64,000 nucleotides of DNA. It comes from Bacteroidota bacterium. Its GTDB lineage: Bacteria > Bacteroidota > Bacteroidia > Chitinophagales > Chitinophagaceae. The notes under the pieces are model-generated. The model did no database searches and was not told where the DNA came from. It saw only the letters and a list, made by a program, of their open reading frames with translations. The stretch lies in NCBI GenBank assembly GCA_016868775.1, contig VGFT01000004.1, positions 124,001-188,000 of the forward strand. Reading direction: 5' to 3'. Shown here one piece after another: positions 1 to 7,882 of the stretch; the first letter of the stretch is position 1, and every line of letters starts with the position of its first letter. The translations under genes were made by a program, and so were the position numbers.

Positions 1-1028
1 CGGTTCGATCGGCCAAGCGTTCGGGCAGTTTCGGATTCCAGGGGCTCTATCAACAAAATGTATGGTCCGGCAGCCGGTTCTTCATTCCAAATTTTTCTCT
101 TTGGAATCTTGGCATCTATGTGACCGAAAAATGGGGAACCGACAAGTGGTCGCTGGAAGCAGCCCTCCGCGCCGATTACCGCCGCTTGCAGGTGTATCGG
201 AACCGCAACGGTGCCGCGACCTCCCGGCAACATCAATTCTTCAATTCCTCCGGTACCCTAAGTGCCAGCCGCCAGCTGTCAAAGCATATGTTGGTGCGCT
301 GGAACGCCAGCTATGCCTGGCGGGCACCGCATGTGAATGAACTGTATGTGAACGGACTCCATCATGGTACGGCCAGTTTGGAGATCGGGGACTCCAGTTT
401 TCGTGCAGAGAAGTCCTTCAAAAATCTGTTACAGGGACAATTGCAGCTGGATAGTTCCAGCACGGTGGACCTGACGATGCATGTGAACCGCCTGGATGGT
501 TTTATCAACCTCGTCCCCAGCACACCTCCCACGCTTACCCTCCGAGGGGCTTATCCGACCTTTCGATATATCCAAACCCAGGCGTTGATCAGTGGTGTAG
601 ACATTCGCTTCGATCATAGCTTCAATGCGCATTGGAGTGCCGGTGCAAAAGCAGCCCTGCTATGGGCCCGCGACCTCCGGGCCAACGACTGGTTGGTACA
701 GATGCCCGCCAATCGGTTTGAGGGACAGCTCACCTACGCCTTCTCGACCCGACGATTTCAAAAAAGTTATGTGAGTCCCTCCGTTCTCCATGTGATGCGT
801 CAAGTGCGGGTACCCGTCACACCTGACTATCTCCCCCCACCGGATGCTTATACCTTGCTGGGTATTCAATTTGCCAGTTCCGTCCAGTTCGGTTCCAAAT
901 CAATCTATTTTCAGCTGGGGGTACATAACCTGCTCAACACCCGGTACCGTGATTACATGAATCGGTTTCGCTATTTCAATGACGAAGTGGGCCGGAACTT
1001 CATCTTTCAACTTAAATACACGTTATGA
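1..1028 (+). CDS. TonB-dependent outer-membrane receptor, C-terminal part (5' end outside window)
   Basis: The reading frame is open from base 3, with no start visible, and stops with TGA at 1026-1028, so about 340 C-terminal residues are present. They form alternating amphipathic beta strands with aromatic belts and end in a strand closing on Phe and Leu, as in the 22-strand barrel of TonB-dependent receptors. The stretch with HNLLNTRYRDYMNRFRYF near the end is typical of the last strands in this family. The plug domain, TonB box and any signal peptide lie outside the window, so the substrate cannot be told. The gene overlaps the following lipoprotein gene by 4 nt (ATGA), so the two are translationally coupled and probably work together in uptake at the outer membrane. 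Confidence 0.9.
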   Translation, partial: VRSAKRSGSFGFQGLYQQNVWSGSRFFIPNFSLWNLGIYVTEKWGTDKWSLEAALRADYRRLQVYRNRNGAATSRQHQFFNSSGTLSASRQLSKHMLVRWNASYAWRAPHVNELYVNGLHHGTASLEIGDSSFRAEKSFKNLLQGQLQLDSSSTVDLTMHVNRLDGFINLVPSTPPTLTLRGAYPTFRYIQTQALISGVDIRFDHSFNAHWSAGAKAALLWARDLRANDWLVQMPANRFEGQLTYAFSTRRFQKSYVSPSVLHVMRQVRVPVTPDYLPPPDAYTLLGIQFASSVQFGSKSIYFQLGVHNLLNTRYRDYMNRFRYFNDEVGRNFIFQLKYTL

Positions 1029-1576
1029 AATCAGCCTCAGTGACACTCCTGCTCTTCCTTGCCGGAATGATCCTTCTGCCGAGTTGCAAAAAGCCCTCCG
1101 ATGCCAACGATGAAAATGAACATGAGGCAATCAACAAACTGGAGCTTACCTTCCGCCAAGCCAACCAGCCCGATCGCGTGTTCATCGCCGAAGATCCGGA
1201 TGGCGATGGAGGATTGCCGCCCACGCGTATCGATACGATCCGCTTGTCGGTCGGGCAAAACTACTCCGTCTCCTTTCGAGCATTGAACATCGTGAGCGGG
1301 GTCGAACGAGACATCACCCCCACCATTCAAGCGCAAGCGAACGCACACGAGATCTTCTATGTTGTGACCGGACTGGGCCTGCAGGTCGTCAAACTCGATA
1401 CCGATTCACGTGGGTACCCGCTGGGGATCCTCTCGGCCTGGACCACCCCTTCCAATATGGGCACCGGATCAGTATTGATCAAACTCATGCACAAAACAGG
1501 CATAAAAGGCCCGAACGACCCCCCCAACATCGGGCACAGTGACCTGGAGCTGCCAATGCGGATTGAAATATTTTAA
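1025..1576 (+). CDS. Lipoprotein paired with TonB receptor (Bacteroidota family often named type 1 periplasmic binding fold protein)
   Basis: The 183-residue product has a lipoprotein signal peptide ending LLPSC, with lipidation expected on Cys21, followed by KK and an acidic linker. Motifs DPDGDGG, AHEIFYVVTG and a late GSVLIKLMHK-like strand match, as I recall them, a family of small Bacteroidota lipoproteins encoded directly after TonB receptors. The Asp-rich loop could bind a metal, but that is inference. The start ATG overlaps the receptor stop (ATGA), so co-translation is clear. The molecular role is unknown; a surface or periplasmic accessory of the receptor is the simplest reading. 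Confidence 0.82.
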   Translation: MKSASVTLLLFLAGMILLPSCKKPSDANDENEHEAINKLELTFRQANQPDRVFIAEDPDGDGGLPPTRIDTIRLSVGQNYSVSFRALNIVSGVERDITPTIQAQANAHEIFYVVTGLGLQVVKLDTDSRGYPLGILSAWTTPSNMGTGSVLIKLMHKTGIKGPNDPPNIGHSDLELPMRIEIF

Positions 1577-1627
1577 TTTTTTATTTGCAACAATGTTTCA
1601 ATAAATTTACGGCCTAAATCAACCTTC

Positions 1628-2233
1628 ATGAAAAAAGTAATTCTGTTCTCCCTCCTATCGCTGGCCGTATTCGGCCTCTCTGCTCAAACGAAAATTGGGG
1701 TAACCACGGGGCTGGTCCTAGCCTCCGTTTCCACCAATGATGCCGACCTGAAATCCGAAAAATCGATGTTGTTGGCTCCTCAGTTTGGCCTGACGGTCGA
1801 TCATGCCCTTTCAAAAAGCCTCTCTCTGCAGTCGCAGCTCTTATTTATTGGTAAGGGTACTTCCATCAAGCACTTGGATCACAAGGATAAGGTCCGTTTT
1901 TCGGCATTGGATATCCCCATCCAGTTGGTGTATCGCACCAAAGGGGGTTGGTTCATCGGGGGTGGGCCGAACCTCGGGTTCAATCTCTCCGTCAAGTCTA
2001 TCGATGAGGATGGTTCCGAACCCATTGACATCGGTTCTGCCGTAGGAGAAGTAAAGGGTTTTGATATGGGCTTGAATTTTCGCACGGGCGTAGAGCTCAA
2101 AGGAGGACTCGTTCTTAGCGTGAACAAATTATTCGGTTTGACCAACTTGCAAAATGTTTCCGGTTTTCGCTGGAATAACAATGCCATTGGGTTGAACGTA
2201 GGCTACTTCCTGCCGAAAAAGGCAAAAAAATAA
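1628..2233 (+). CDS. Outer-membrane beta-barrel protein, PorT/OmpW-like fold family
   Basis: The 201-residue protein starts with a clean signal peptide (MKKVILFSLLSLAVFGLSAQ) and continues as short alternating strands with Gly-rich turns, ending KKAKK. This is the outer-membrane beta-barrel domain (PF13568-like) that is very common in Bacteroidota; the eight-strand size is typical. It has its own intergenic leader (1577-1627, AT-rich) and is followed by a strong terminator, so it is probably monocistronic. No specific function can be assigned, and it should not be equated with the secretion protein PorT, which is encoded at 12615-13334. Confidence 0.82.
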   Translation: MKKVILFSLLSLAVFGLSAQTKIGVTTGLVLASVSTNDADLKSEKSMLLAPQFGLTVDHALSKSLSLQSQLLFIGKGTSIKHLDHKDKVRFSALDIPIQLVYRTKGGWFIGGGPNLGFNLSVKSIDEDGSEPIDIGSAVGEVKGFDMGLNFRTGVELKGGLVLSVNKLFGLTNLQNVSGFRWNNNAIGLNVGYFLPKKAKK

Positions 2234-2271
2234 GTTCATCAATCTGCCCATTGCAATCGTCAATACCCTAC

Positions 2272-2300
2272 CCCCCGGCTATGCTGGGGGATTTTGTTTT
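2272..2300 (+). terminator. Rho-independent terminator after the barrel gene
   Basis: An 8-bp stem of C5-GGC against GCT-G5 (one G-U pair) closes a TAT loop and is followed by ATTTTGTTTT. It sits 38 nt after the stop of the barrel gene and just before the ATG of the DUF2721 gene, which must therefore have its own promoter or be read through. Confidence 0.75.
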
Positions 2301-2310
2301 ATATTGTTGT

Positions 2311-2760
2311 ATGGACATCAACCTCAATACCCCCGCGTTGCTTTTTCCCGGCATCACCCTGTTGATGCTGGCTTATACCAATCGGTTTTTGGCATTGGCT
2401 AATTTGGTTCGACGCCTGCACGAAGAGTATAAAAAGGGTAAACCACATCCTACGCTCCTTGCTCAAATTGCCAGCCTGCGCCGGCGGATCAACATCATTC
2501 GCTATATGCAGGCTCTGGGTGTTATTAGTTTTTTAGGATGCGTGGCCTGTATGTATGCATTGTATAGGGGCTCGTTGCAATCGGCAGAGTGGATCTTTGC
2601 CTTGAGTTTATTGTCGCTGATCGCCTCTTTGATCCTCTCGCTGGTGGAAATCACACAAAGCACCAAAGCCATTGAATTGGAATTGAGTGATATTGAGGAG
2701 TTGGAAAGGTCCAATATCTTTTATGATATGGTGACCGACCGATCGGAGAAAAAAGAGTAG
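2311..2760 (+). CDS. DUF2721 family membrane protein
   Basis: The 149-residue protein has one hydrophobic segment near residues 6-24, a basic stretch with EEYKKGKPHPTLLAQIASLRRRI, then two adjacent transmembrane segments (about 70-90 and 98-118) and a charged C-terminal tail. This layout and the 'ALANLVRRLHEEY' region fit DUF2721. I chose ATG 2311 because the frame-open extension upstream to 2251 would run through the terminator hairpin. The stop TAG at 2758-2760 is 1 nt from the end of the convergent rhodanese gene. The family has no established function. Confidence 0.72.
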   Translation: MDINLNTPALLFPGITLLMLAYTNRFLALANLVRRLHEEYKKGKPHPTLLAQIASLRRRINIIRYMQALGVISFLGCVACMYALYRGSLQSAEWIFALSLLSLIASLILSLVEITQSTKAIELELSDIEELERSNIFYDMVTDRSEKKE

Positions 2761-2761
2761 A

Positions 2762-3067
2762 CTATAATTTTTTCAGCAGCGATTGCCAGTTCCCTCCGTT
2801 GTATACCTCTTTGATGCCGGCTTTTTTTAAGATGGTTTTGGCCATTCCCGAACGCATGCCGGAGGCACAACAGACAACGATGGGGCGGTCCATGGTTTTT
2901 AATCGGTCTAGTTGACTGGAAATTCTGTTGACCGGAATGTTGATGGATCCCGGAATCTTTCCCTGATCGAATTCTTGCGGTGTGCGCACATCTACGATCG
3001 CGGCCCCTGCGTCCAATGCTTTTTGGAGTCCGCTATTGCCCAGTCCGAGCCAGGAGAATAGTCCCAT
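2762..3067 (-). CDS. Single-domain rhodanese-like sulfurtransferase
   Basis: The 101-residue protein is one rhodanese domain: VDVRTPQEF near residues 25-33, a GSINIP motif, and the active-site loop CCASGMRSG around residue 68, which keeps the catalytic Cys and the CxxGxRS pattern. It probably carries persulfide sulfur in the cytoplasm; no signal peptide is evident. Its ATG overlaps the stop of the upstream ABC exporter gene by one base, so it is the last gene of a minus-strand operon. What its sulfur acceptor is cannot be told. Confidence 0.88.
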   Translation of the reverse strand: MGLFSWLGLGNSGLQKALDAGAAIVDVRTPQEFDQGKIPGSINIPVNRISSQLDRLKTMDRPIVVCCASGMRSGMAKTILKKAGIKEVYNGGNWQSLLKKL

Positions 3068-4860
3068 TATGAATTGTTTTGCTCATTTTTCCGTTCGCCG
3101 ATCTGCTGACGCCACATCGCATAATACAATCCTTTTTCGCCTAGTAATTGTTCGTGCGTACCGGTTTCCACAATATCGCCCTTCTCCAAAACATAGATGC
3201 GATCGGCATGCAAAATGGTCGATAACCGGTGGGCGATCAGAATGGTAATCTGTTCGCCTCGAAGCGAGACATCTCTGATGGTTTTATTAATCTCCTCTTC
3301 GGTAATGGAATCCAGTGCGGAAGTGGCTTCGTCGAATAAAAGAAGCCGTGGCCGACGCAGTAGGGCGCGGGCAATGGAGAGACGCTGTTTCTCCCCACCG
3401 GAAAGTTTGAGTCCGCCTTCCCCGATCAGCGCATCCAACCCTTGCTCAGAACGATTCAACAGATTCAGACAAGCGGCCCGGTTGATTACGTCGATCAGTT
3501 CTGTTTCGGTGGCATCCGGGCGCACGAACAGAAGGTTTTCTCTTATCGTACCGGAGAATAGTTGGGTGTCTTGTGTTACAAACCCGATCTGGTCGCGGAT
3601 CTCCTGAAAATGAATTTCGGATTCCGGAAGGCCATTAAAACAGATCGTTCCTTCTTGCGGACGATACAGTCCCACCAACAATTTCATCAGGGTGGTCTTT
3701 CCCGACCCGGAGGGGCCCACAAAGGCGATCGTTTCACCTCGATTGGCTTCGAAACTGATCCCGTTTACGGCGGGTTGTCCGCCTTCCCGGTTCCGGAACA
3801 AGATCCGGTCAAACGCTAATTTTTCAATGGGTCCCAGTTGTTTAGGGGTAGGAGGGGAGGGTTCCTGCTTTTTCTCCATCAGATTGCCGAAGTTCTCCAA
3901 CGAGGCTTGTGCTTCCCGATAAGTAAGGATGATGTTGCCGATCTCTTGCAGGGGACCAAAAACGAAGAAGGAGAAGATCTGCATGGTTACCAACTGGCCT
4001 GCGTTCATCTTTTCTCGGAATATCAACCACATCAGCATAAAGAGGATCACTTGGCGCAGAGTATTTACGAACGTGCCTTGTACAAAACTGATGCTGCGCA
4101 CTCGTTTCACTTTGGTCATCTCTAAGCCAAGGATCTTGAAGGTATTCTGGTTCAGTCGTTTTACTTCTTGGTTGGTCAGTCCTAAACTCTTCACCAATTC
4201 AATGTTCCGAAGCGACTCGGTCGTAGCGCCGGCCAGCGCGGTGGTTTGTCCGACGATCTGCTTTTGGATCCGCTTCACCTTTTTGCTTAGCAAATTCGAG
4301 ATCAACGTCAGCAAGAAGATCCCCCCGAAATAAATAAGCGGCAAACTCCAGTGGATGGCAGCGGCATAGACCGCCACAAAAAAGATGCCGACAATGACCG
4401 GGAAAAGAATATTGATAAAGGAAGCGACGAATTTTTCCGTATCGGTACGAACTTTTTGCAAGACGCTCAGGGTTTCTCCGCTGCGGGCATCTTCAAACTC
4501 TTGGTAGGGGAGACGCATCGCGTGTTGCAATCCTTCCGTAAATACGGTAGCGCCGAATTGCTGGATGATCCGCGTCAGCAAATAATCCTGAAAGGCCTTG
4601 GCGATGCGGCTAACCATGGCTACCCCGATCGAGGTCAGCAGCAAGGCCATCACGCCGTAGTGCGGATTTTCTTCAAACGATAAGAAGAATTTTTGGAAGT
4701 CGTACTCGGCGGGGTTAGTGGAATAATGACCGGCCAAGTTGACCAATTTCCCCAGCAAGATTGGGTCGATCAGGGAAAAGCCGATGTTGATTCCGGACAA
4801 TAACAACAGCAAGGCTACCCAGCCCCGGTGGGGGCGCAAATAATGGAACAGGATTTTCAT
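3067..4860 (-). CDS. ABC exporter, fused permease and ATPase (MsbA-like type IV exporter)
   Basis: The 597-residue protein joins a six-helix ABC transmembrane domain (about residues 1-320) to an ATPase domain. The ATPase has a Walker A GPSGSGKTT near 380, the Q-loop FVTQDTQ, the signature LSGGE near 485, Walker B LLLFDEATS near 505 and the H-loop AHRLST near 540, so it should be active as a homodimer or heterodimer. The substrate is not evident; lipid-linked saccharide or lipid export would fit the GT25 gene 17 nt upstream. It overlaps the rhodanese start by one base. Confidence 0.93.
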   Translation of the reverse strand: MKILFHYLRPHRGWVALLLLLSGINIGFSLIDPILLGKLVNLAGHYSTNPAEYDFQKFFLSFEENPHYGVMALLLTSIGVAMVSRIAKAFQDYLLTRIIQQFGATVFTEGLQHAMRLPYQEFEDARSGETLSVLQKVRTDTEKFVASFINILFPVIVGIFFVAVYAAAIHWSLPLIYFGGIFLLTLISNLLSKKVKRIQKQIVGQTTALAGATTESLRNIELVKSLGLTNQEVKRLNQNTFKILGLEMTKVKRVRSISFVQGTFVNTLRQVILFMLMWLIFREKMNAGQLVTMQIFSFFVFGPLQEIGNIILTYREAQASLENFGNLMEKKQEPSPPTPKQLGPIEKLAFDRILFRNREGGQPAVNGISFEANRGETIAFVGPSGSGKTTLMKLLVGLYRPQEGTICFNGLPESEIHFQEIRDQIGFVTQDTQLFSGTIRENLLFVRPDATETELIDVINRAACLNLLNRSEQGLDALIGEGGLKLSGGEKQRLSIARALLRRPRLLLFDEATSALDSITEEEINKTIRDVSLRGEQITILIAHRLSTILHADRIYVLEKGDIVETGTHEQLLGEKGLYYAMWRQQIGERKNEQNNS

Positions 4861-4877
4861 GGAAGGGATAAAATCAA

Positions 4878-5648
4878 TCAGCGAATATACGAAGGGTTCG
4901 ACTCTCCTGCCGACCCCTCGTCGTGCAGAAACATTTTTGGCCAGGCCGTAAAGGCGTTTAGTCTTTCTTCTGTGACAGCATGTGCTAACAGGTTATCGGC
5001 GATGTATTGAATCGGTGTCTGCATCTCAATGAGTTTAGCAGCCGCAGCTGATGAAATCGCATAGGCATAGGTAAAATCGTGAAAGCCGGCTTTTTTAAGG
5101 TGCCGGCTAAAGGGTCTGGCATAGAGATTGCGGATGATTTGGTGATCCCATTTCAAAAGACCCAGTGCATATAGTACGTGGTAGAGCTGTTGTTTGCACC
5201 AGCCCTTCCACCCCCGCGATCCGTTCTTCCCCCATCCCCAGAAGACCAGTTCTGCATCCGCGGGCAATTCGTTCAGTGCCGCTTCCAGCTGCACGAGTGC
5301 CCCTCTATCTGGAACCGCATCATCCTCCAGGATCAGAGCGCGTACATATCCTTTCCGGAGCAAGTCTTCATAGATCATTCGATGGCTCCAGGAGCAGGCG
5401 ATCTCGCCGGGACGGAGTGTTTTTCCAAAGCGGTGTCGCTCTCGTGCATTTTTTTCGCTGAAGACATTTTGTGTTTCCAGTTGGGGGATGGTTAATCGAT
5501 CTTTATCGGCCCCATAAAAATATTCATACCGCAATCCGGCAAACCGCTGATCGAATCGCAACCTGCGTTCGCTGGCTGCGGTCACGCTGAGTACGTAGAC
5601 GTGATCGTAGTAACGATTGAGTTGCTCGAATGCCGGGTGTGGGTTCAC
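4878..5648 (-). CDS. Glycosyltransferase family 25 (LPS-type) protein
   Basis: The protein has the GT25 pattern: a VYVLSV strand followed by ERRLRF, a YFYGADK element, PGEIACSWSH, and the catalytic LEDDA motif. It likely adds a sugar, typically galactose in this family, to LPS or another surface glycan. The frame is open to an ATG at 5732, but that start would overlap comM by 68 nt and adds residues unrelated to GT25. The GTG at 5646-5648 gives 256 residues and lies 4 nt after a perfect TAnnTTTG box (TATCTTTG, minus strand, 5660-5653), so I prefer it. The next gene downstream is the ABC exporter. Confidence 0.8.
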   Translation of the reverse strand: MNPHPAFEQLNRYYDHVYVLSVTAASERRLRFDQRFAGLRYEYFYGADKDRLTIPQLETQNVFSEKNARERHRFGKTLRPGEIACSWSHRMIYEDLLRKGYVRALILEDDAVPDRGALVQLEAALNELPADAELVFWGWGKNGSRGWKGWCKQQLYHVLYALGLLKWDHQIIRNLYARPFSRHLKKAGFHDFTYAYAISSAAAAKLIEMQTPIQYIADNLLAHAVTEERLNAFTAWPKMFLHDEGSAGESNPSYIR

Positions 5649-5652
5649 CGGG

Positions 5653-5660
5653 CAAAGATA
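5653..5660 (-). promoter_or_regulatory. Candidate -7 promoter element for the GT25 gene
   Basis: The minus strand reads TATCTTTG, an exact match to the Bacteroidota -7 consensus TAnnTTTG, ending 4 nt before a GTG codon. If used, the mRNA would begin at or next to the start codon. No convincing -33 TTG is visible upstream. Confidence 0.4.
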
Positions 5661-5664
5661 CTCG

Positions 5665-7211
5665 CTAGCGGCTCCAATTCTCCCGGTCCAAACTTCGGTA
5701 TTGGATGGCTTCGGCCACATGCTGCGTTTCAATGTTTTGCTTCTCCTCCAGGTCTGCGATCGTTCTGGCTACTTTTCGGATTCGGTCATAGGCGCGCGCG
5801 GAAAGATTCAATTTGTCCATGGCTACCTGCAGCAGTTTGGTGCTGGCTTCATTCAGCCGGCAATGCTGTTGGATCGTTTTGCCTTGCATGGTGGCGTTGG
5901 CATTTTTTTGTGGGTGGCGATGGAAGCGTTCCTGTTGTATTTGTCGCGCGCGCATTACGCGCTCGCGGATGGTGGTGGAGGTCTCCCCCGTTTGTGTGGA
6001 TGACAGATCCGAATAGGTTACGGATGTAACCTCTACGTGCAGATCGATCCGGTCGAGTAGCGGTCCCGATACCCGATTCAAGTATTGTTGTACTTGTCCC
6101 GGTGCACAATGACAACTCCGTTCGGGGTGATTGTAGTAACCACAGGGACAAGGATTCATCGAAGCCACCAACATGAACGAAGCTGGAAAATCAACTGCTA
6201 CCCGGGGACGGGAGATGCTCACTTTTCGTTCCTCCATCGGTTGTCGCATGACGTCGAGCACCGTGCGTTTGAATTCAGGCAATTCATCCAGGAACAAAAC
6301 ACCGTGGTGTGCCAGGGAGATCTCTCCGGGTTGTGGCTGACTGCCCCCGCCCACGAGGGCGATGTCAGAAATCGTATGATGGGGTGCACGAAAGGGTCGG
6401 TCTCTGACCAGCGCGGTTTTGCCGGAGAGTTTTCCGCAGACGGAATGGATCTTGGTGGTCTCCAGGGCCTCCTCCATTGAAAGGGGGGGAGGATCGTGGA
6501 GAGTCGTTTGGCCAGCATGGTTTTTCCGGAGCCGGGGGGACCGATCAAAATGGCGTTATGCCCGCCGGCGGCAGCGATCTCCAGTGCACGTTTTACGTGG
6601 TCTTGTCCCCGTACATCTGAAAAATCGATCATTTCCTGCATCGAGTCACCGGTCGATCTATCCATAAAATCACTGACCACGCGGGTTATTTTGGGTTCCT
6701 CTTTTGTGAAAAATTCAATTACTTCTGTCAGGCAAGCCACGCCGTACACTTCCAATCCGGTTACCAGTGCTGCTTCTGCTGCGTTGTCGGTTGGAATCAG
6801 AAGTCCTTTGAAGCCATCGCGCTTTGCTTGCCAAGCAATGGGAAGGGCTCCTTTAATGGGACGGATGGCACCATCCAGTGCTAGTTCACCCATGATCACA
6901 TATTGCTGCATGCGTTCGGAATCGTCCAGCTGTTCCGATGCCGCCAGAATGCCAATGGCCATGGGAAGATCAAAGGCCGTGCCGCTTTTACGAATATCGG
7001 CCGGAGCGAGGTTGATCACTACTTTGGTGCGGGGCATGTCATACCCGTTTGTCTTTAGCGCACTTTCGATCCGCTGCATGCTTTCCCAGATGGCGTGGTC
7101 GGGTAGTCCCACGATCAACGGATCTTTCGTGCTGCTCATGCCGTTCACTTTGAGGGTAATGGTAATGGCATCAACCCCTTGTACGGCACTGCCATAGGTT
7201 TTGATCAACAT
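5665..7211 (-). pseudogene. comM: ComM/YifB Mg-chelatase-like AAA+ protein, interrupted by a frameshift
   Basis: Two frames make one ComM. Bases 7211 to about 6485 encode the N-terminal Lon-protease-like domain ([19 protein letters not shown]) and the Walker [11 protein letters not shown] near residue 222; about 6485 to 5665 encode the rest, with [28 protein letters not shown] and the C-terminal Mg_chelatase_C domain ending RENWSR. They meet at a run of seven Gs at 6483-6489 (Cs in the coding strand). Adding one C restores [14 protein letters not shown], the family sequence. ComM is a branch-migration helicase acting in natural transformation. Both halves look otherwise intact, so this is either a consensus error in a homopolymer or a very recent mutation. 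Confidence 0.85.
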
Positions 7212-7262
7212 GCAGCGAATCTAGCGGTGCTGCGGGGCTACGTCAATACCGCAAAGCGTGTA

Positions 7263-7847
7263 CTACTGAATGTGAAGGGAAATGTCTTGCGGAGCGGTTT
7301 CATCTCCGCCAAAATAAGGGAAGAGCTGATAGCCGTTGGCTTGGGGGGTGTTTAGACCACGAGGCATTGTAACCGTCATTCCGTTTTCCGAGATCAGGTA
7401 GGTGTCACCACTTAGTTTGATGCTGCAGGGGATGTTGGTGTTAAGGGATACCGGGGTAATTTCCTGATGGGAGCGAACACCTTTGTCGTATACATATGCG
7501 TAAAGACGAAGTGCCCCGTTGTGATAGGCCCAGCCGATGCGGGCGCTGTTGAACTGGTGGTCGTTTCCTTCCGAAAATCCCCAAAGCTTATTGATGTCGG
7601 CTTGGTTGGCGGGGTCGAGTGTGGTGTAGATCGCAGAGGCATTAAACCTGACCGTAAAATCCATCTGCGAAGTAGTGACGGCTTTAACCCGGCTCTGGTC
7701 ACAAAAATGATTTCCTTTTTTGATTGTAAACAACGTGGTGTCGGTTGTATTGCCTGCCACCGGATCGATCTGGATTTCTTTTTGGCAGGCGGTCAGCAGG
7801 ATCAGGCCGATGGAGGGGATCATCCAAAAAATGCGCTGAAGGAGCAT
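7263..7847 (-). CDS. Putative lipoprotein of unknown function
   Basis: From ATG 7847 the product has 194 residues; a frame-open ATG at 7862 adds five. A lipoprotein signal ends LILLTAC followed by QKE, so the protein should be lipid-anchored. The mature part is predicted as mostly beta, with repeated WGF, GWAYHNGALRLYAYVYDKG and SGDTYLIS elements that suggest a beta sandwich. I recall similar hypothetical proteins in Chitinophagaceae but no function. It lies 35 nt after the M1 peptidase gene and 50 nt before comM, in the same direction. Confidence 0.7.
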   Translation of the reverse strand: MLLQRIFWMIPSIGLILLTACQKEIQIDPVAGNTTDTTLFTIKKGNHFCDQSRVKAVTTSQMDFTVRFNASAIYTTLDPANQADINKLWGFSEGNDHQFNSARIGWAYHNGALRLYAYVYDKGVRSHQEITPVSLNTNIPCSIKLSGDTYLISENGMTVTMPRGLNTPQANGYQLFPYFGGDETAPQDISLHIQ

Positions 7848-7882
7848 GAAATAAAGATACAATTAAACTCCGAGGAAGATCT

